Source of the DNA: an uncultured Bacillota bacterium
GTDB taxonomy: Bacteria; Bacillota; Clostridia; Christensenellales; UBA1242
Length of the DNA: 36,197 bases
NCBI GenBank assembly: GCA_937889705.1
Contig: CALBYO010000057.1
Span: 1-36,197, forward strand
Direction of reading: 5' to 3'
The translations under genes were made by a program, and so were the position numbers. The first letter of the stretch is position 1. Every line of letters starts with the position of its first letter. The notes under the pieces are model-generated. The model was given only the letters and a program-made list of their open reading frames with translations. It was not told where the DNA came from and made no database searches. Below, piece after piece: positions 5,794-12,388 of the stretch.

Positions 5794-7302
5794 ATGAAAA
5801 CAGCGGTTATTTATGCTAGATATTCTAGCGATAAACAAACAGAACAGTCAATTGAAGGTCAATTAAGAGTTTGTAATGAATTTGCAGAAAAACACGATAT
5901 TGTTATCGTGGATACATATATTGACAGAGCTATGACAGGAACAAATGATAACAGAACAAGCTTTCAAAAAATGTTGAAAGATAGCGTTAAAAGAGCTTGG
6001 GATATTGTTCTTGTTTACAAACTAGACAGATTTTCAAGAAACAAATATGAAACAGCAATGCACAAAAAGACTTTAAAAGATAATGGCATAAAACTAATAT
6101 CTGCAATGGAAAATATTCCAGATACACCAGAAGGAATAATTTTAGAAAGTTTACTTGAAGGTATGGCTGAATATTATTCTGCTGAACTATCACAAAAAGT
6201 TAAGCGTGGTCAAAATGAAAGTCGTCAAAAAGGACAATTTACAGGTGGCGTTATGGTTTATGGCTACAAAAATGTAAATAAAAAAGTTCAAATTGATGAG
6301 GATCAAGCAGTAATAGTAAGAATGATTTATGAAAAATTTGCTGCTGGTGTTTATGTTAAAGACATCTTAAAGGAATTAAACGAAATGGGTATTCTAAATC
6401 ATGGTAAGCCATTTGCGAAAAACACACTATACCATGTCTTACACAATGAAAAGTATGTTGGAATATTAAGGCATGGTGATGAAGTATTTACAAATATCTA
6501 TCCACAAATTGTACCAACAAATATTTTTGAAATAGTTAAAAGAAAGTGTGATGAGAATAAATTAGGTAAGCATCAAAATGATGTTGTGTATTTATTAAAA
6601 AACAAGGTTTGGTGTGGATATTGTGGTAAAACGATATCATCCGAATCTGGAACTTGTAAAAATGGAGTTGTAAAAAGATATTATAAATGCACAAACAGAA
6701 AGAAAAACGCCGCTTGTGATAAACTACCCATACGAAAAGAGTTATTTGAACAAATTGTGATTGACACAACAATGAAACTATTTGACAATCAAGATAACTT
6801 AAATCTAATCGCCGACAGAATTATCCTTACTCACAACAAAAGATTAGTTGATGACTCAAAACTTAGTATTTTAGCAAAAGAAAAAATGGAATATCAAAAG
6901 TCTATAGACAACTTAATATCTTGTATGGAAAAAGGTATTGTAACCAACTCTACAAAAAAGAGATTGGAAGATTTGGAATTAATAGTTGAACAGATTGATG
7001 AAAAAATGGCTATTGAAAAAACAAAACAAAAAGTTCAAATAACTCGTGATGATATATTCAAATTTATTAAAACAGCATTAAAGAAATCTCCACAACTTAT
7101 GATAAAACTTTTAGTAAAAAGCATAATCTTGTATGATGATAAAATGGAAATCACATACAACTATGTAGATAAAAAATATCTTGATGATAACGAACACAAA
7201 CCCTTTGAACTGAAAACCGAGAATTTTGAAACAACAATCAATAATACAAAATTCAAACAACCAGCAACAAAAATTGAACTTGAAATTAAATCATATATTT
7301 AA
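5794..7302 (+). CDS. Large serine recombinase (site-specific integrase/excisionase)
   Basis: A 502-aa protein, typical length for large serine recombinases. N-terminal resolvase domain (1-150) has Y7-x-R9-x-S11 with catalytic Ser11, followed by Q15, and the YKLDRFSRN motif with conserved Asp/Arg. The recombinase domain follows (about 155-265), then a zinc ribbon (WCGYCGK plus CTNRKKNAAC, about 271-310) and a coiled coil (about 350-425) that in this family controls synapsis direction. It joins or excises DNA through a 2-bp staggered cut without host factors. It begins 10 nt after the 48-aa ORF with GGAGG overlapping that ORF's stop. It is the outermost gene of the element, the normal place for an integrase next to its attachment site. 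Intact by all visible motifs. Confidence 0.95.
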   Translation: MKTAVIYARYSSDKQTEQSIEGQLRVCNEFAEKHDIVIVDTYIDRAMTGTNDNRTSFQKMLKDSVKRAWDIVLVYKLDRFSRNKYETAMHKKTLKDNGIKLISAMENIPDTPEGIILESLLEGMAEYYSAELSQKVKRGQNESRQKGQFTGGVMVYGYKNVNKKVQIDEDQAVIVRMIYEKFAAGVYVKDILKELNEMGILNHGKPFAKNTLYHVLHNEKYVGILRHGDEVFTNIYPQIVPTNIFEIVKRKCDENKLGKHQNDVVYLLKNKVWCGYCGKTISSESGTCKNGVVKRYYKCTNRKKNAACDKLPIRKELFEQIVIDTTMKLFDNQDNLNLIADRIILTHNKRLVDDSKLSILAKEKMEYQKSIDNLISCMEKGIVTNSTKKRLEDLELIVEQIDEKMAIEKTKQKVQITRDDIFKFIKTALKKSPQLMIKLLVKSIILYDDKMEITYNYVDKKYLDDNEHKPFELKTENFETTINNTKFKQPATKIELEIKSYI

Positions 7303-7303
7303 C

Positions 7304-7332
7304 AAAAGCAGGATTAAAAACCCTGCTTTTTT
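7304..7332 (+). terminator. Rho-independent terminator of the recombinase gene
   Basis: Stem AAAGCAGG/CCTGCTTT with an 8-nt loop followed by Ts, immediately after the recombinase stop codon at 7300-7302. Confidence 0.85.
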
Positions 7333-7394
7333 CATGCAAATTAAAAACTTAAATTACCAAAATTAACGAAATACCACATCACAAAATAAAATTT

Positions 7395-7417
7395 TATCTA
7401 TTACATAGTAATAGATA
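7395..7417. repeat. Perfect 10-bp inverted repeat, candidate element end
   Basis: Arms TATCTATTAC and GTAATAGATA with a 3-nt centre. Flanked by similar short tracts (AAATTACCAAAATTA near 7350 and AATTTACCAAAAATTA near 7417). Attachment sites of large serine recombinases lie next to the gene and are imperfect inverted repeats around a 2-bp core, so this is a candidate part of the site; that is inference. Confidence 0.4.
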
Positions 7418-7468
7418 ATTTACCAAAAATTATGGTGTTCAACTGAGGTTATTTTGGTCGCACCAAAC

Positions 7469-7500
7469 GCAAATTGTCGGGCTTTTAGCTCGATTTTTTG
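7469..7500 (+). repeat. Stray copy of the tRNA-Gln 3' flank terminator
   Basis: About 30 nt nearly identical to the sequence after the tRNA-Gln(CTG) gene at 9141-9171 (hairpin CGGGC/GCTCG and T run), here without any tRNA. It is part of the mosaic of tRNA-flank fragments in 7440-8000. Confidence 0.6.
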
Positions 7501-7506
7501 TTTATA

Positions 7507-7698
7507 CAAAATATTTCCGACAAAACCTTTCTTCGCAGCAATTTCTTCGCACGATAGTACCGACCGAAATTGATTAAGCAATTTCGCGTTTGGTCGGTAA
7601 GAAGGAAATTGCGGGCGAAAAAGCGCTGCATTTTTTTGCATAAAAAAATCGAGCCATAAGCCCGACAATTTCCTCTCTGGCTGGGGTGGCAGGATTTG
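7507..7698 (-). repeat. Partial duplicate of tRNA-Gln 3' end plus downstream flank (copy A)
   Basis: Nearly identical to 7806-7997 with a constant offset of 299 bp; the part from about 7555 on has few differences and the first 50 bp are more diverged. Its upper end contains the last 22 nt of tRNA-Gln including the CCA (7677-7698), where similarity stops. It also has a copy of the tRNA terminator (7642-7664). It is therefore a tRNA remnant and not a gene. Reading frames here are incidental. Confidence 0.85.
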
Positions 7699-7805
7699 CT
7701 CCGCTTTGTGGGTTGTTCTTCGCGGGTCGATGCTCGCTTTCACGGACGGCGCTAAAAAACTTGCCACTGGCAACTTTTTTTACGCTTAGTTCAAATCCTA
7801 ATAAG
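7699..7805. other. Spacer between the tRNA-flank repeats, with a bidirectional hairpin
   Basis: 107 bp, more GC-rich than its surroundings at the start. Contains a TTGCC-ACT-GGCAA hairpin flanked by A and T runs (about 7753-7781) that could end transcription in both directions, and near 7789 a short string (GTTCAAATCCTA) like the T-arm of a tRNA on the plus strand. No gene seen. Confidence 0.45.
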
Positions 7806-7997
7806 CAAAATATGTCCGACAAAAATTTATTTCGCAGCAATCACATCGCATGAGAGTACCGACCGAAATTGCTTAGCCAATTTCGCGTTTGGTCGGTAAG
7901 AAGGAAATTGCGGGCGAAAAAGCGCTGCATTTTTTTGCATAAAAAAATCGAGCCATAAGCCCGACAATTTCCTCTCTGGCTGGGGTGGCAGGATTTG
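7806..7997 (-). repeat. tRNA-Gln 3' end plus downstream flank (copy B)
   Basis: The copy attached to the intact tRNA-Gln(TTG) gene. Its upper 21 nt (7977-7997) are the tRNA 3' end itself. Below the terminator come an inverted repeat (GACCGAAATTG near 7861 and matching ACCAAACG-type sequence near 7885) and the same flank as copy A. Confidence 0.85.
7941..7963 (-). terminator. Terminator of tRNA-Gln(TTG)
   Basis: On the minus strand CGGGC-TTATG-GCTCG followed by A and seven Ts, 13 nt after the tRNA CCA end. Confidence 0.8.
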
Positions 7998-8051
7998 AAC
8001 CTACGCATGCGGGAGTCAAAGTCCCGTGCCTTACCGCTTGGCTACACCCCA
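7977..8051 (-). tRNA. tRNA-Gln (anticodon TTG)
   Basis: A 75-nt cloverleaf on the minus strand: 7-bp acceptor TGGGGTG/CACCCCA, discriminator G, encoded CCA, anticodon stem CGGGA/TCCCG around loop CTTTGAC, giving anticodon TTG for CAA codons. T-loop TTCAAAT. A promoter (8064-8092) and a terminator (7941-7963) flank it, so it is a complete single-gene unit. Its 3' end is duplicated at 7677-7698. Confidence 0.95.
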
Positions 8052-8063
8052 ATAACAAGTTGC

Positions 8064-8092
8064 ATTATAGCATAGTGTTTTGTTAAATGCAA
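8064..8092 (-). promoter_or_regulatory. Promoter of tRNA-Gln(TTG)
   Basis: TTGCAT (8087-8092), 17-bp spacer, TATAAT (8064-8069) on the minus strand; -10 lies 12 nt before the tRNA. Confidence 0.8.
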
Positions 8093-8126
8093 GAATTTTT
8101 ATCAAATTTATTTAAAAACTTTTTTA

Positions 8127-8155
8127 TTGACTACTTTTTTTATATATGTTATCAT
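8127..8155 (+). promoter_or_regulatory. Promoter of the nucleoside phosphorylase gene
   Basis: TTGACT (8127-8132), 17-bp spacer ending in TGT (extended -10), TATCAT (8150-8155). Start of transcription is expected near 8160-8163, which matters for the choice of start codon of the gene. Confidence 0.75.
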
Positions 8156-8171
8156 ACCCATGGAGAAAATT

Positions 8172-8933
8172 ATGCTTTTAGAAGAATTTGATGAGAACAA
8201 AATCGCCGTTTTAAACGCAAGTAATATAGTTAAAAAAAATGATGAAATGCCAAAAACAATCGTTTCATTTTTTGAACATAAGTTATTTGATATGTTTTTA
8301 GAAAAATTTAAGCCAGAACAAATCACGGAAATTGGTTGTGCTGTAAAAATTCACCCAATTTATAAAGTAAATTTTGAAGGGAAAGAAATTGCAGTAATAC
8401 AAGCAGGCATTGGCGAACCTTATTGCGTTTCAAACTTTGAAGAAATTATTGAACTTGGTGTTGAAAATATTTTACTTTTTGGCTCGTGCGGTTCATTGAT
8501 ATCATTAAATGCATGCTCAATTATTGTGCCTTACGCCGCACTCAGAGACGAAGGCACAAGTTTTCATTACGCTCCACCTAGCGATGAAATCGAACTTGAT
8601 GCTAAATTAGTAAAAAATCTTTGCGATTTCTTTAAAAATAAAGGCATAAAATATGAACTTGGTAAAACCTGGACTACCGATGCTTTTTATAGAGAAACAC
8701 CAAAAAAAGTTGAAAGTCGCAAAAAAATGGGTGCAATTTGTGTAGAAATGGAATGTGCAGGCATGACAGCAATGTGCAAATTCAGAAATGTAAATTTCGC
8801 AACATTTTTCTATACAGGCGATAGTTTGGCAACTGGTGAATGGGACAAAGGTAGTCTTTCGCATTTGAAACTTGAAGGTAAAGATATTTTAGTTCCTTTG
8901 GCATTTGAAGCCGCAAACACTATTTTTGATTAA
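8172..8933 (+). CDS. Nucleoside phosphorylase, uridine/purine phosphorylase family
   Basis: A 253-aa NP-I family enzyme that would split nucleosides with phosphate into base and ribose-1-phosphate. Seen: phosphate/ribose-loop GSCGSL, the EGTSFHYAPP segment, WTTDAFYRET, and the nucleoside-binding VEMECAGMTA motif, all in family order. Start: ATG 8172 has GGAG at 8162-8165. An in-frame ATG at 8160 would add MEKI, but the promoter predicts transcription starting at about that base, so it could be used only as a leaderless start. Substrate (uridine versus purine) cannot be fixed; the EGTSFHY segment resembles uridine phosphorylase-like members. It stands alone, followed by a tRNA pair with its own promoter. 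Confidence 0.85.
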   Translation: MLLEEFDENKIAVLNASNIVKKNDEMPKTIVSFFEHKLFDMFLEKFKPEQITEIGCAVKIHPIYKVNFEGKEIAVIQAGIGEPYCVSNFEEIIELGVENILLFGSCGSLISLNACSIIVPYAALRDEGTSFHYAPPSDEIELDAKLVKNLCDFFKNKGIKYELGKTWTTDAFYRETPKKVESRKKMGAICVEMECAGMTAMCKFRNVNFATFFYTGDSLATGEWDKGSLSHLKLEGKDILVPLAFEAANTIFD

Positions 8934-8938
8934 TTTTA

Positions 8939-8967
8939 TTGCAACATATTTTTAAAAGTGATAAAAT
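8939..8967 (+). promoter_or_regulatory. Promoter of the tRNA-Val/tRNA-Gln unit
   Basis: TTGCAA (8939-8944), 17-bp spacer, TAAAAT (8962-8967), 12 nt before tRNA-Val. Confidence 0.8.
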
Positions 8968-8979
8968 ATAGTTGCAGCC

Positions 8980-9056
8980 GGACAATTAGCTCAGTTGGTT
9001 AGAGCGTCTCTTTCACATGGAGAAGGTCGGGAGTTCGAGTCTCTTATTGTCCACCA
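8980..9056 (+). tRNA. tRNA-Val (anticodon CAC)
   Basis: 77 nt. Acceptor GGACAAT/ATTGTCC, discriminator A, encoded CCA. Anticodon stem TCTCT/GGAGA with loop TTCACAT gives anticodon CAC (GTG codons). Alternative register CTTTCAC (Glu) leaves no anticodon stem and is rejected. T-stem has two G-U pairs. Only 4 nt separate it from tRNA-Gln(CTG), so they share a transcript. Confidence 0.9.
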
Positions 9057-9060
9057 GCAT

Positions 9061-9135
9061 TGGGGTGTCGCCAAGTGGTAAGGCATGGGACTCTGACTCC
9101 CACATTCCTAGGTTCGAATCCTAGTACCCCAGCCA
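9061..9135 (+). tRNA. tRNA-Gln (anticodon CTG)
   Basis: 75 nt. Acceptor TGGGGTG/TACCCCA with one G-U pair, discriminator G, encoded CCA; anticodon stem TGGGA/TCCCA with loop CTCTGAC gives CTG (CAG codons). T-loop TTCGAAT. Closely related to the tRNA-Gln(TTG) gene at 7977-8051, and the similarity continues about 50 nt past the 3' end, so the two loci arose by duplication and now face each other as inverted copies. Confidence 0.95.
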
Positions 9136-9148
9136 GAGAGGAAATTGT

Positions 9149-9171
9149 CGGGCTTTTGGCTCGATTTTTTT
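9149..9171 (+). terminator. Terminator of the tRNA-Val/tRNA-Gln unit
   Basis: CGGGC-TTTTG-GCTCG hairpin followed by A and seven Ts, 13 nt after the tRNA. Same element as at 7941-7963. Confidence 0.8.
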
Positions 9172-9180
9172 ATGCAAAAA

Positions 9181-9202
9181 AATGCGAGCATAGCCCGCAT
9201 TT
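9181..9202. terminator. Second hairpin, possible terminator for the XRE gene
   Basis: AATGCG/CGCATT inverted repeat with flanking T and A runs, between the tRNA terminator and the stop codon of the minus-strand XRE gene at 9216. On the minus strand it is followed by a run of Ts (9171-9182 complement), so it may end the XRE transcript. Confidence 0.45.
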
Positions 9203-9215
9203 AATCTCAAAATTT

Positions 9216-9458
9216 TTAATCTATTTCTAATGTTTCACTTGTAAAAATTTTATCATCAAGGAATTCTATTAAAGTCATATCGAAACCGCGTGCAATTTGC
9301 ATAACGGTTTTTAGTGTAATATTTTTATTTCTTTCATTCATAATACACATCATTGTGCCATGCAAAATCCCCGCTTTTTGTTCTAACCTATACAATGTCA
9401 TTTGTTTTTCATTCAATAAATTGCTAATTCTTATTCCAACTGCTTTACAAATGTTCAT
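9216..9458 (-). CDS. XRE-family helix-turn-helix repressor
   Basis: An 80-aa single-domain HTH protein. Residues about 10-70 match the Cro/CI fold: NLLNEKQMTLYRLEQKAGILHGTMMCIMNERNKNITLKTVMQIARGFDMTLIEFL, where RLEQKAGILHGTMMCIM is the helix-turn-helix. Start at ATG 9456-9458 has AGGAG 4 nt upstream; a longer start lacks a site. The gene is divergent from the SLOG-like gene, with two identical-arm palindromes between them (9529-9546 and 9586-9603). Inference: it binds these, repressing itself and the neighbour. Small chromosomal regulators of this kind often control one adjacent stress or defence gene. Confidence 0.85.
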   Translation of the reverse strand: MNICKAVGIRISNLLNEKQMTLYRLEQKAGILHGTMMCIMNERNKNITLKTVMQIARGFDMTLIEFLDDKIFTSETLEID

Positions 9459-9528
9459 AAATCTCCTAAGTATTTTCAACTATGTATTTATACTTACCAA
9501 GATTTTAACAATTTATAATCTCGAAAAT

Positions 9529-9546
9529 ATGTAGTTGCACCTACAT
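9529..9546. promoter_or_regulatory. Operator O1 (ATGTAG-N6-CTACAT)
   Basis: Perfect 6-bp arms, spacer TTGCAC. It is 71 nt upstream of the XRE gene start and overlaps the likely -35 region of that gene's promoter. Confidence 0.75.
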
Positions 9547-9552
9547 AAACGC

Positions 9553-9581
9553 TTGGAATTTAAAAATATTTTTGTTATATT
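9553..9581 (+). promoter_or_regulatory. Probable promoter of the SLOG-like gene
   Basis: TTGGAA (9553-9558), 17-bp spacer, TATATT (9576-9581). Expected start near 9588 falls inside operator O2, consistent with repression by blocking. Confidence 0.55.
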
Positions 9582-9585
9582 GGAT

Positions 9586-9603
9586 ATGTAGAAATATCTA
9601 CAT
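9586..9603. promoter_or_regulatory. Operator O2 (ATGTAG-N6-CTACAT)
   Basis: Same arms as O1 with spacer AAATAT, centre 57 bp from O1. Located at the predicted transcription start of the SLOG-like gene. Confidence 0.75.
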
Positions 9604-9610
9604 AGGTTTT

Positions 9611-10111
9611 ATGAGTAAGTGTTGTTTTATAGGTCACCGCAATGTTTGCACGGATATTGTTCGTGATAAATTAAAAAAAGTAATTGAAAACGAAATCAAA
9701 AATGGTTGCGTACACTTTATTGTTGGTTCACATGGTAATTTTGATAGAATGGCGTTGAGCGTATGCAAAGAATTAAAAAATAAATACCAAAATCTTATAA
9801 TTGAAGTTGTTATAACAAGTTTAAATTCAATCAAAAAACATATTGAATATGATATGTTCGGGAAAATTGTATACGAACCTTATGAAAATATAAATACGAT
9901 TATGTATGAAATTGAACAAGAATATTTTAAAAAACAAATAATAGTTAGCAACAAAAAGATGATTGAAGAATGTGATTTGCTAATTTGTTATGTTGACACA
10001 TCACGCGTTAGAAGTGGCGCAAAAATTGCTTATAATTATGCTAAAAAATTAGGAAAACGCATCATTAACTTATATACAACAACTATACAACAAAATAGCC
10101 CCTTTAACTAA
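9611..10111 (+). CDS. SLOG/DUF1273-like nucleotide-sensing protein
   Basis: A 166-aa protein starting MSKCCFIGHRN. The FIGHR start, the GCVHFIVGSHGNFDRMAL segment (glycine turn followed by D-x-x-A) and the late CDLLICYVDTSRVRSGAKIAYNYAKKLGKRIINL segment fit the Rossmann-like SLOG/DUF1273 family related to YpsA and lysine-decarboxylase-like (LOG) proteins, which bind nucleotide-type ligands and appear in stress and antiphage systems. Start: ATG 9611 is preceded only by a weak AGG; an earlier possible start would lie inside the promoter and operator. Its divergent XRE neighbour probably controls it. Ligand and partner unknown. It may be a one-gene defence or stress sensor; that is inference. 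Confidence 0.75.
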   Translation: MSKCCFIGHRNVCTDIVRDKLKKVIENEIKNGCVHFIVGSHGNFDRMALSVCKELKNKYQNLIIEVVITSLNSIKKHIEYDMFGKIVYEPYENINTIMYEIEQEYFKKQIIVSNKKMIEECDLLICYVDTSRVRSGAKIAYNYAKKLGKRIINLYTTTIQQNSPFN

Positions 10112-10125
10112 GGGGCTACTTTTTT
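10095..10125 (+). terminator. Terminator of the SLOG-like gene
   Basis: TAGCCCCTT/AAGGGGCTA stem followed by six Ts. The stem includes the gene's own stop codon (10109-10111), so termination is tightly packed against the coding end. Confidence 0.85.
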
Positions 10126-10134
10126 ACTTAATAA

Positions 10135-10797
10135 TTAAGTGTTTGGATTTGCTGCAACTGCGGTTGGGAACAATGGCAAGTCTGCAATTCCTGGGCAAAC
10201 TGTTGTTTGTGTTTGTTGACATGGTGGGATTACTGGGTATCCGTATGATGGTACAAGCATATCAACTGTTGCAACAACTTTTAAGATAACTTGAATACAG
10301 CCAGTCATTGTTGCTGTGTTACCTTCTGCATTGATTGAACCAATCGTTGATGAGAATGCACCAAATGCTGTGATTTCAATTGGTGTAACTGATGGTTGTG
10401 GCACAAACAATACAACATTTCTTGTTTCCGTTACAACTCCGTCTGCTGTTCCGAGAACACCATTCGCGTCACGATAAGATACAACTACCGGAATATTTAC
10501 AGTTGCTGAAACATTGGCAAAGTTTGGTCTATTGTCAATTCTATCAATGACGACATCAGTAACTGTTGCTGGATTTGTTGGGTCAGAAGACGCTGAAATG
10601 AATGTCAAAGGATTTGTTGGTGCTGCTGGGTCAAAATTTGTAAGCGTTACTGTAACGCCTGTGTTTGTTATAATTGACCTACACGCATCAAACACTTTTC
10701 TAACTTCTATAAGTGCTTTTTCACAAAGCCCAGATGTTGGATTTCCGCAAATTGGGCCGGGTCTGCATTGGTTATTATTATTGATATAAAAAGACAT
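10135..10797 (-). CDS. Putative spore-coat/surface protein, possibly SPOCS (DUF3794)-like
   Basis: A 220-aa protein from ATG 10795-10797, AGGAGG just upstream (a GTG two codons earlier overlaps that site). Cys-rich ends (QCRPGPICGN, GLCEKALIEVRKVFDACRS, and C-terminal PPCQQTQTTVCPGIADLPLFP) frame a long Thr/Val/Asn-rich beta-type middle. The CEKxxIEVRKVFDAC opening and the C-x-x-x-x-LPLFP ending remind me of clostridial spore-coat-associated proteins. No signal peptide. Upstream, the minus-strand sequence CATATTTTA (10839-10847) fits the mother-cell sigma-E/K -10 pattern, with an ACA about 16 nt before it. If right, the organism sporulates. Moderate to low certainty on function. Confidence 0.5.
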   Translation of the reverse strand: MSFYINNNNQCRPGPICGNPTSGLCEKALIEVRKVFDACRSIITNTGVTVTLTNFDPAAPTNPLTFISASSDPTNPATVTDVVIDRIDNRPNFANVSATVNIPVVVSYRDANGVLGTADGVVTETRNVVLFVPQPSVTPIEITAFGAFSSTIGSINAEGNTATMTGCIQVILKVVATVDMLVPSYGYPVIPPCQQTQTTVCPGIADLPLFPTAVAANPNT

Positions 10798-10865
10798 TTC
10801 CACCTCCTACACGAAAACTGCGATTTTTCTATCAATAATAAAATATGTAAGAGTGTGAAAATGTG

Positions 10866-11210
10866 TTACAAAACAATTATAGTTATTCCAGGATTTTGTT
10901 TACCCAAGTCTTCGTCAAGCGAAGCAAATTTGCAATTCGTAAGAAATTCAAAGCAATCTGAATTTTGAATTGCCCATTCGGCGCCAGTGAAAACATTTTT
11001 AATTTTCTTTTGATGTTTCAGTCTTGTGGCGTATTGTCTTAAATTGATACAAATTTTTCCGCCCTGTCCATGCGAGCCATAACCATGAATAATTTTAAAG
11101 CCCTTTACGCCTTGTGCTTTTGCTTTTTCAATTTCCATGTCTAAATAAATGCCTGCATCTTCTGCGGCAAAAACTATTTCTTTAAAATTGACTGTGTAAA
11201 AATCATTCAT
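10866..11210 (-). CDS. Small Smr-domain protein
   Basis: A 114-aa protein whose centre carries the Smr signature: a hydrophobic strand and loop in GFKIIHGYGSHGQGGKICINL (about 37-57), the H-G-x-G core of the MutS2 C-terminal nuclease domain. Smr domains nick DNA or cleave RNA. Unlike MutS2 there is no ATPase part, so this is a stand-alone small Smr. It overlaps the NUDIX gene by 8 nt, implying co-translation. The two could act together in nucleotide or nucleic-acid quality control, which is only inference. Confidence 0.7.
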   Translation of the reverse strand: MNDFYTVNFKEIVFAAEDAGIYLDMEIEKAKAQGVKGFKIIHGYGSHGQGGKICINLRQYATRLKHQKKIKNVFTGAEWAIQNSDCFEFLTNCKFASLDEDLGKQNPGITIIVL

Positions 11211-11703
11211 TTACTTTTCTTTCCATTGACCATCTTATTGTATCAAATTTATCGCATTTTGCAAGGTGATATATTGTGTCTGGCAAACATTTGATATTTT
11301 TATTTGCCACTTCGGTTTTGTCGAACCAATGATAAACTATGTTATCTTTATCGCATGAGCCGAAATCTTGCTTGTGAGCAAGTTCGTCATCGTCTGTCAA
11401 CTTGATGTGATACATAAAGTTGAGTTCGTGGCAGTTTATGTTGTCGTAAACAAAAAACATTTCATTGATTTGAAAGAGTTGTAACCTTTCAGGTTCAAAT
11501 TTATAACCCAATTCTTCTTCAAGTTCTCTTATCAATGCTTCTTTTGTGGTTTCGCCACATTTAACTCTGCCGCCAACCAAATTCCAAAAATTATCAACTT
11601 TGACATTTCTGTGCAAAAGCATTTTATCTTTGTATTCAAAGAAACATGCCACGCGGAAATTAAATTTGGTATCTCCTAACATTGTACTGATATCTTCTTT
11701 CAT
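11203..11703 (-). CDS. NUDIX hydrolase
   Basis: A 166-aa protein with a perfect NUDIX box at residues 45-67 (G45-x5-E51-x7-R59-E60-x-E-E-E64-x-G66), the magnesium site that cleaves nucleoside diphosphates linked to another group. The rest fits one NUDIX fold. Substrate cannot be predicted from the motif. AGGAGG precedes the ATG. It follows efp on the minus strand but the efp terminator (11723-11749) lies between, so it is reached by readthrough or a weak local promoter (TGATATATATCA palindrome at about 11712-11723). Confidence 0.9.
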   Translation of the reverse strand: MKEDISTMLGDTKFNFRVACFFEYKDKMLLHRNVKVDNFWNLVGGRVKCGETTKEALIRELEEELGYKFEPERLQLFQINEMFFVYDNINCHELNFMYHIKLTDDDELAHKQDFGSCDKDNIVYHWFDKTEVANKNIKCLPDTIYHLAKCDKFDTIRWSMERKVNE

Positions 11704-11722
11704 TTTTCCTCCTGATATATAT

Positions 11723-11749
11723 CAAAAAATGCTTGACCTGCAAGCATTT
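11723..11749 (-). terminator. Terminator of efp
   Basis: AAATGCTTG/CAAGCATTT stem, 5-nt loop, followed by Ts on the minus strand, just past the efp stop codon. Confidence 0.85.
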
Positions 11750-11756
11750 GTTTGAA

Positions 11757-12317
11757 CTATTTAATTCTTTCCATGTATGTTCCAGTTCTTGTATCAACTC
11801 TGATTTTTTCGCCGCTGTTTACAAACAAAGGAACGTTGATTACATAACCTGTTTCAAGTGTTGCTGGTTTATAACCTGCTTTTGATGTGTCGCCTTGAAT
11901 CCATGGTTCTGTGTCTGTGATTGTCAATTCAACAAAGTTTGGTGCTTCAACTGAGAATGCTGAACCTTTATAGAATTGAATATTTGCCATCATATTTTCT
12001 GTTATGAAATTGAGAGCGTCTTCAACTTGGCTTTTATTAAGTGGAATTTGGTCGAATGTTTCCATATCCATGAAGTAATAAATATCGCCTTCATTGTAAA
12101 GATATTGCATTTCTTTTCTTTCAATAACTGCAACTTGGAATTTATCTGATGGGTTGAAAGTTCTTTCTTGAACTTGTCCAGTTACGATATTTTTAATTTT
12201 TGCTCTTACGAATGGTGAACCTTTACCTGGTTTAACATGCATAAAGTCTGTTACTAAATAAATGTTGCCGTCCATTTCAAAAGTTGTGCCTTTCCTAAAA
12301 TCACCTGCTGTTACCAT
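11757..12317 (-). CDS. efp: Elongation factor P
   Basis: A 186-aa protein matching EF-P over its full length: KOW-like domain I with the [12 protein letters not shown] loop (Lys32 at the tip reaches the peptidyl centre and is modified in many species), the central OB domain, and the C-terminal OB domain ending [13 protein letters not shown]. It rescues ribosomes stalled at polyproline. No epm-type modification genes are near. It has its own promoter (12351-12379) and terminator and is thus a single-gene unit between the NUDIX and endonuclease genes. Confidence 0.97.
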   Translation of the reverse strand: MVTAGDFRKGTTFEMDGNIYLVTDFMHVKPGKGSPFVRAKIKNIVTGQVQERTFNPSDKFQVAVIERKEMQYLYNEGDIYYFMDMETFDQIPLNKSQVEDALNFITENMMANIQFYKGSAFSVEAPNFVELTITDTEPWIQGDTSKAGYKPATLETGYVINVPLFVNSGEKIRVDTRTGTYMERIK

Positions 12318-12350
12318 AAAATCTCCTAAAATTAATAAATTTGCTTTAAA

Positions 12351-12379
12351 AATATATCATATTAAACATGATTTGTAAA
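12351..12379 (-). promoter_or_regulatory. Promoter of efp
   Basis: TTTACA (12374-12379), 17-bp spacer ending TGA (extended -10), TATATT (12351-12356), minus strand. Confidence 0.7.
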
Positions 12380-12388
12380 GTATTTTTT

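Noticed and set aside
7420..8058. Open frames of 60-117 codons on the minus strand
   Set aside because: They lie in the duplicated tRNA-flank sequence, share the same peptide by repetition, read through tRNA and terminator sequence, and have no ribosome sites.
8980..9056. Reading this tRNA as tRNA-Glu (TTC anticodon)
   Set aside because: That register leaves no paired anticodon stem; TCTCT/GGAGA with loop TTCACAT gives Val CAC.
9572..9610. Earlier start of the SLOG-like protein
   Set aside because: Would begin inside the promoter -10 and read through operator O2; the family-like N-terminus begins at MSKCCFIGHR.
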